Assembly: GCF_041624475.1 (NCBI RefSeq)
Contig: NZ_JBFJUX010000003.1
Coordinates: 62,001 to 126,000 of the forward strand
Reading direction: 5' to 3'
DNA: 64,000 nucleotides
DNA from: Litorivivens sp041624475
GTDB taxonomy: Bacteria; Pseudomonadota; Gammaproteobacteria; Pseudomonadales; Spongiibacteraceae
Made by a program: the position numbers and the translations under genes. This document shows, piece by piece, positions 60,105-64,000 of this stretch (positions within the stretch are counted from its first letter, which is position 1; each line of letters starts with the position of its first letter). The notes beneath the pieces were generated by a model that saw only the letters and a list, made by a program, of their open reading frames with translations, made no database searches and had not been told where the DNA came from.

Positions 60105-60309
60105 TGCACCGGCTCTTGTCTGTTTTGCCGCCCTCTCCCGTAACATAGGGCACTCCACCCGCGCTCCTTCAGACTGGGAGTCGCCATCAACAGGTAGTTA
60201 GATTCTACGGCCTATCGGTTTCAGCACCGCTGAACTGAGTGTATTATGTGGTCGGCGTCAATATTATGCTAAAGGCCACCCTTGGCCAGTTCTACGCTTA
60301 AATAGTATT

Positions 60310-60315
60310 TATAAT
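60310..60315 (+). promoter_or_regulatory. Possible -10 box upstream of the lipoprotein hydrolase gene
   Basis: TATAAT occurs 42 bp before the ATG at 60357 in an AT-rich stretch. The nearest TTGGCC lies 22 bp upstream, too far for a normal -35. If real, the lipoprotein gene has its own transcript apart from the receptor. Confidence 0.3.
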
Positions 60316-60356
60316 CAGAAAGTTAACACAATAATAACGCACAGGATGTTTGCCCC

Positions 60357-62693
60357 ATGATTCAGCGGTTTCTGCTTAAGAACGCGCTTTCAATAACCCT
60401 TCGGACTTCCATCTCGCTATTGTTGCTGGCCGGCTTGAGCGCCTGCAACGACGATTCAAGCAGCAGTAGCAATAGTGTGCCTGCCCCGGCCCCGGTTTCA
60501 CCACTGGGGAAATACGACTTATACAACCAGTGCTGGGTAATGAAGGTGGGCAGTGACTATGTGGTGCGCGATGGCGAGACTTTTGTCGCCAATGGCACCA
60601 GTGCGGGCAGTGCTGAAAAGTTCTATATGCGGGCAGCCAACCTGGCGCGCTACCTGTTTTACACATCGGACGAGATGCTGATGACAGCCAGTGGCTCAGA
60701 TGTGTCGACGGTACCGCTTTTAGAGGCTGAAGATGGTTCTGACTGGACCTTTACTGAAAGCGGCGACGTTCTCAATGCCGCCACGCTGGGTGGCTCGCTG
60801 GCGGTCGGTGCGAATGGGCTGCTGGTGCTCGGCGATACTCCGGCGCCGCTGACCTTTGAGGCTGCCTTCGGCTGTGCCGAGTACCCGGAGATGCCGCTCG
60901 GCGTGATTGGCCAGAGCTATACCGGTAACGTCAATGAGCCCGTGTTGGGTTTTGCCGAGGTTCACGCCCATATGTCGATGGGCAGTGAAATGTCGGATGG
61001 CAGCCGCAATGTCGGCCCTTCGGCCGGTGGTGTGCAGTGGGGCCAGGCGGTTCATCGCTTTGGCGTACCGCACGCGCTGGGTAATTGTGAGAGTTTTCAC
61101 GGGCCCGATGGTATGACCGACCCGGAGGCGCTGATTCTCGATAGCTCGCCCGGCACCACCCACGATACCGAGGGCTGGCCGACCTTTATCGACTGGCCTA
61201 AGAATGACTCACAACTTCACCAGCAAATGTACTGGCGCTGGGTGGAGCGGGCCTGGATGTCTGGTCTGCGATTGATGACTGTGCTCGGCACCAATATCGA
61301 GGCACTGTGTCAGGTTGCTCAAAATACTGGGCCATCTCGTGGCCAGAACCCGCTTGATCTCGATTGCGTGGATATGAGTGTTGGCATGAAGCAGGTCGAG
61401 TACCTCAGCGACATGCAGGACTATATCGATGCCCAGTTCGGTGGCCCTGGCAAAGGCTTCTTCCGGATCGTCGGTTCACCAGCCGAGGCACGTCAAGTCA
61501 TTGCAGAGGGCAAGCTGGCGGTGATCCCCGGTTTGGAATTCACTAATATCTGGGGCTGTAACGTACGGTTCCTGCCTGGTGACAACGAGATATCGTCCTG
61601 CACCAAAGAAGATATAGACGCCGAAATTGATCGCGTTTGGGACGCCGGTGTGCGTCAGGTCTTCCCCTTCCACGATGTGGATAGCTCTCTGGGCGGAGCG
61701 GGCTTGTTCAGCGATATATTGGAGCTGGTGAACTTCTACGGCACCGGACGATTCTTCGAGACCTATGCCTGCGAAGATGGTGGTGAAGGCGAGAACTTTC
61801 TCTACAACGCCGGGTTGAAGTATTTGGCTACCCGGGAGCCGCAGGATGACAGCGTCCCGATTCCACAGCCCATATTAGATCCCGTTCTGAGCAACTTGGG
61901 CGACGACCCTAACATCGCCTTGTTGCTGGAGGCGACTAATGGCATGGTGCCGACAATGGAATCCGGTCGCCGCTGCAACGCGCGCACCGTGACGGATCTG
62001 GGTATCTACGCTATCGACAAAATGATGAAGAAGGGATTCATCATAGACATCGACCACGCTGAGATAAAAAGCAAACAGATCATGCTGGATCATACTGCGA
62101 AGACTGAGCCGGACTACCCCTTGGTATCCGGCCACGGCGGGCAGGGTGGCATCAACAACGAACAGGCCAAACAGATTATCCTGCAGGGCGGGGTGATCTA
62201 CCCAGGCAACAAGAATGGTTTTGACCATGTGAAGTTTCTTGAGCAGCTGAAACCCCTGTGGGATGCATCCGGCACCACGCGGGAGTTTTCGGTGGGCTAT
62301 GGCGCCGATGCTAACGGCTTGCGCGACCTGCCGGGGCCACGAGGCATGGGCCGCGTCAAGGAGACAGGCGCCGTACCTTATCCCTTTCGACTCTTTAGCG
62401 GTGACGATTGGGGGCCACAGTTCGATAACACGGCGCCACTTCTGTTTGAGATGCTATCTGTCCCCAGTGATAACGGCAGGTTGTGGGACGTCAATGAAGG
62501 CGGTATGTACCATTACGGCATGATCCCGGACCTTGTGGAAGAGATCCGGCTGGAAGGTGGCAAGGAAGCATTGGACTCTTTCTACAATTCAGCCGAAACC
62601 TATCTGCAAATGTGGGAGCAGACACTGGAAGCCGCTGCCCATGCGCGGACACTGCCGGTTCCTCAAACGGTTCAGCAACTGGAGTCTCACTAG
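60357..62693 (+). CDS. Exported lipoprotein of the metal-dependent hydrolase (amidohydrolase-like) type
   Basis: The 778-residue precursor has a lipoprotein signal (SLLLLAGLSAC lipobox, Cys30), then a Ser-rich linker (NDDSSSSSNS). The body shows putative metal-site motifs in the order seen in amidohydrolase or M19-dipeptidase-like TIM barrels: FAEVHAHMSMG (HxH), FPFHDVDSS, IIDIDHAEIKS, LVSGHGGQGG, and VGYGADANGLRD with a late Asp. The barrel is large and carries insertions. GTG/ATG alternatives do not arise; the ATG follows CAGGATG. Substrate and reaction are unknown. It lies between a TonB-dependent receptor and a polytopic membrane protein. Confidence 0.75.
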   Translation: MIQRFLLKNALSITLRTSISLLLLAGLSACNDDSSSSSNSVPAPAPVSPLGKYDLYNQCWVMKVGSDYVVRDGETFVANGTSAGSAEKFYMRAANLARYLFYTSDEMLMTASGSDVSTVPLLEAEDGSDWTFTESGDVLNAATLGGSLAVGANGLLVLGDTPAPLTFEAAFGCAEYPEMPLGVIGQSYTGNVNEPVLGFAEVHAHMSMGSEMSDGSRNVGPSAGGVQWGQAVHRFGVPHALGNCESFHGPDGMTDPEALILDSSPGTTHDTEGWPTFIDWPKNDSQLHQQMYWRWVERAWMSGLRLMTVLGTNIEALCQVAQNTGPSRGQNPLDLDCVDMSVGMKQVEYLSDMQDYIDAQFGGPGKGFFRIVGSPAEARQVIAEGKLAVIPGLEFTNIWGCNVRFLPGDNEISSCTKEDIDAEIDRVWDAGVRQVFPFHDVDSSLGGAGLFSDILELVNFYGTGRFFETYACEDGGEGENFLYNAGLKYLATREPQDDSVPIPQPILDPVLSNLGDDPNIALLLEATNGMVPTMESGRRCNARTVTDLGIYAIDKMMKKGFIIDIDHAEIKSKQIMLDHTAKTEPDYPLVSGHGGQGGINNEQAKQIILQGGVIYPGNKNGFDHVKFLEQLKPLWDASGTTREFSVGYGADANGLRDLPGPRGMGRVKETGAVPYPFRLFSGDDWGPQFDNTAPLLFEMLSVPSDNGRLWDVNEGGMYHYGMIPDLVEEIRLEGGKEALDSFYNSAETYLQMWEQTLEAAAHARTLPVPQTVQQLESH

Positions 62694-62730
62694 AGGAATG
62701 CCAAGCCCTTTTTACCGGCCGGAGTAGGTG

Positions 62731-64000
62731 GTGCGTTATTGGCCCGTTGTCCTCATCAGCACATTGCTGACAGCTTTGCCGGGTGTCGCGCAGGCGCACA
62801 GTTTCGGGCGGCTGTACACCTTGCCGGTGCCACTCTGGCTCTATGCCTGGGGCGCTGCAGCAACTTTGGTTGTCTCTTTTGTTGTTGCGGCGCTGTTCAT
62901 GACTTCACCGGCTGGGCCACGTCCAGCGGGCTCTGTGCCAATCAATGTTCTGCCTACCCTGCGACGCGCAATGCCGACCCTGCGCCTGTTTGCAGTTTTC
63001 ATACTGCTGCTGTGTGTCGCAACCGGCTTTCTTGGTCACCGCGATCCATTGCGCAATTTCAGTCTGACGTTTTTCTGGGTCATTTTTGTTCTGCTGTTCA
63101 CCTACCTGACGCTGTTCATCGGTAATTTTTATGCGGCACTGAATCCCTGGCATAGCCTGGCTAACGGCATCGGGCGAGTCTGGCGAAACTTTTGCGCAGG
63201 CCGAGTGAACTATCCGCGCGCGCTGGCGGATTGGCCAGCTCTTTTGCTGTATCTCGGTTTTATCTGGTTTGAATTGTTTGGCAGTGGCAGGCCCAAGCCT
63301 CTGGCCACCTTTCTCACCGTATATACCGTACTCAACCTCGGCGGCGTTTGGCTGGTTGGAGCGCGCGCCTGGTTTAGGCATTGTGAGTTCTTTTCCGTTT
63401 TTTTCCGGCTGATTGCGCTTATGGCGCCTGTTCATTACCAGCGAGGAAATCATGGCGAGCCGGGTCAATTGTCTCTGCGCTGGCCGTTTAGCGGGCTGAC
63501 TCAAGAGGCACCGAGACATATCAGTACGGTGACATTTGCGCTGGCGATGCTCTCTACCACCGCCTTCGACGGGCTTAAGGCGACCCAAGGGTGGTCGATG
63601 TTGTTCTGGGGCGACCCTACCGGCTGGATGACGCAGTGGCAGGGCGTTCGTCCGATCAATGCGATCGAGGTATTTATGCCGTGGTATGTCGCTTGGGGAA
63701 CGCTGTGTCTGCTGGCTTCGCCCTTTGTTTATCTGGCGCTGTATTTGCTGACACTGAAACTAGCCAAACTACTGACCGGGTCGCAGCGCACGATCGGCCA
63801 GCTGGCGCTGGATTTCGGCTACACCCTACTGCCCATTGCCTTCGTCTACCACCTGACCCACTACGCCACGCTGATCCTGAGCCATGGCCTGAAAATCATC
63901 AGCCTGGCCTCTGATCCGTTTGGCTGGCACTGGAACCTGTTCGGCACATTGCATAGTTTTCGCGCCCCGATTCTGCCTGAGATGGGAACCATCTGGCATT
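62731..64000 (+). CDS. Polytopic membrane protein resembling fenitrothion hydrolase-annotated proteins (3' end outside window)
   Basis: The frame is open to the right edge, giving about 423 residues. It starts with GTG at 62731 (GGAG 6 nt upstream; GTG at 62728 is also possible). A signal peptide (VVLISTLLTALPGVAQA) is followed by HSFGRLYTLPVPLWLYAWGAAATLVVSF, then many helices. Within them are FIGNFYAALNPWHSLANGIGR and DWPALLLYLGFIWFELF. From memory, this pattern (AHxxGRxxLPxPxWL, then NPW) is found in membrane proteins annotated as fenitrothion hydrolase, whose true function is unclear. It begins 37 bp after the lipoprotein gene on the same strand, so the two are probably co-transcribed. 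Confidence 0.6.
   Translation, partial: MRYWPVVLISTLLTALPGVAQAHSFGRLYTLPVPLWLYAWGAAATLVVSFVVAALFMTSPAGPRPAGSVPINVLPTLRRAMPTLRLFAVFILLLCVATGFLGHRDPLRNFSLTFFWVIFVLLFTYLTLFIGNFYAALNPWHSLANGIGRVWRNFCAGRVNYPRALADWPALLLYLGFIWFELFGSGRPKPLATFLTVYTVLNLGGVWLVGARAWFRHCEFFSVFFRLIALMAPVHYQRGNHGEPGQLSLRWPFSGLTQEAPRHISTVTFALAMLSTTAFDGLKATQGWSMLFWGDPTGWMTQWQGVRPINAIEVFMPWYVAWGTLCLLASPFVYLALYLLTLKLAKLLTGSQRTIGQLALDFGYTLLPIAFVYHLTHYATLILSHGLKIISLASDPFGWHWNLFGTLHSFRAPILPEMGTIWH

Overview
The window is 64 kb of a gammaproteobacterial chromosome with moderately high GC. Housekeeping gene order (xerD-dsbC-hom-thrC-recJ-prfB-lysS, guaBA, mltF/purL divergent, secDF, nadK, glpG, pepN) matches the Pseudomonas/Cellvibrio/Spongiibacter side of the class. 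A wax-ester/diacylglycerol acyltransferase, a TonB-dependent receptor and a short chromosomal integron suggest a free-living, probably marine or aquatic, heterotroph. This is an inference from gene content; species cannot be told. No rRNA, tRNA or CRISPR array was seen.

Layout. 1-18 kb is core metabolism and information processing: a truncated SLC13-type permease, xerD, dsbC, an AlaC-type aminotransferase, hom, thrC, recJ, a convergent WS/DGAT gene, prfB with its programmed +1 frameshift, lysS, a Crp/Fnr regulator, xseA, and guaB-guaA. 18-20 kb holds a NADAR protein, a DUF2835 protein and an alpha/beta hydrolase. 20.2-30.4 kb is a signalling block, all on the plus strand with two 4-bp stop/start overlaps. 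It holds a GAF-PAS-PAS NarX-type kinase, a NarL-type regulator, a lone receiver domain, a receiver-EAL phosphodiesterase, and an 1894-residue MASE1/CHASE/PAS hybrid kinase ending in receiver and HPt domains. The set resembles BvgASR/Roc systems, in which one phosphorelay feeds both transcription and c-di-GMP turnover. 30.4-35 kb carries a SulP transporter with a universal stress protein, and ilvD. 35-53 kb is core again: tadA, mltF, purL, secDF, a DUF1853 protein, nadK, a GlpG-type rhomboid, a YeaC-like protein, a DUF2797 protein, pepN, an EamA transporter and an aldehyde dehydrogenase.

53.4-56.0 kb is a small chromosomal integron: an intact IntI with a LexA-box promoter, an attI site, and two gene cassettes. 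The first cassette can be bounded to the base and encodes a small exported protein of unknown function. The second carries a truncated unknown gene plus two tandem ~218-bp units, each made of a palindromic repeat and a broken ParD-like antitoxin start. Its terminal attC appears degenerate.

56-64 kb holds a CaCA-type Na+/Ca2+ exchanger, two small unknown genes, a TonB-dependent receptor, a large lipoprotein of the metal-dependent hydrolase type, and the start of a polytopic membrane protein resembling those annotated as fenitrothion hydrolase. The last three may form one outer-membrane-to-inner-membrane uptake or processing set. Two families of short palindromic repeats are scattered through the core: GACGTC-rich elements behind alaC, hom and guaB, and CTCTCCC/GGGAGAG elements between convergent gene pairs.
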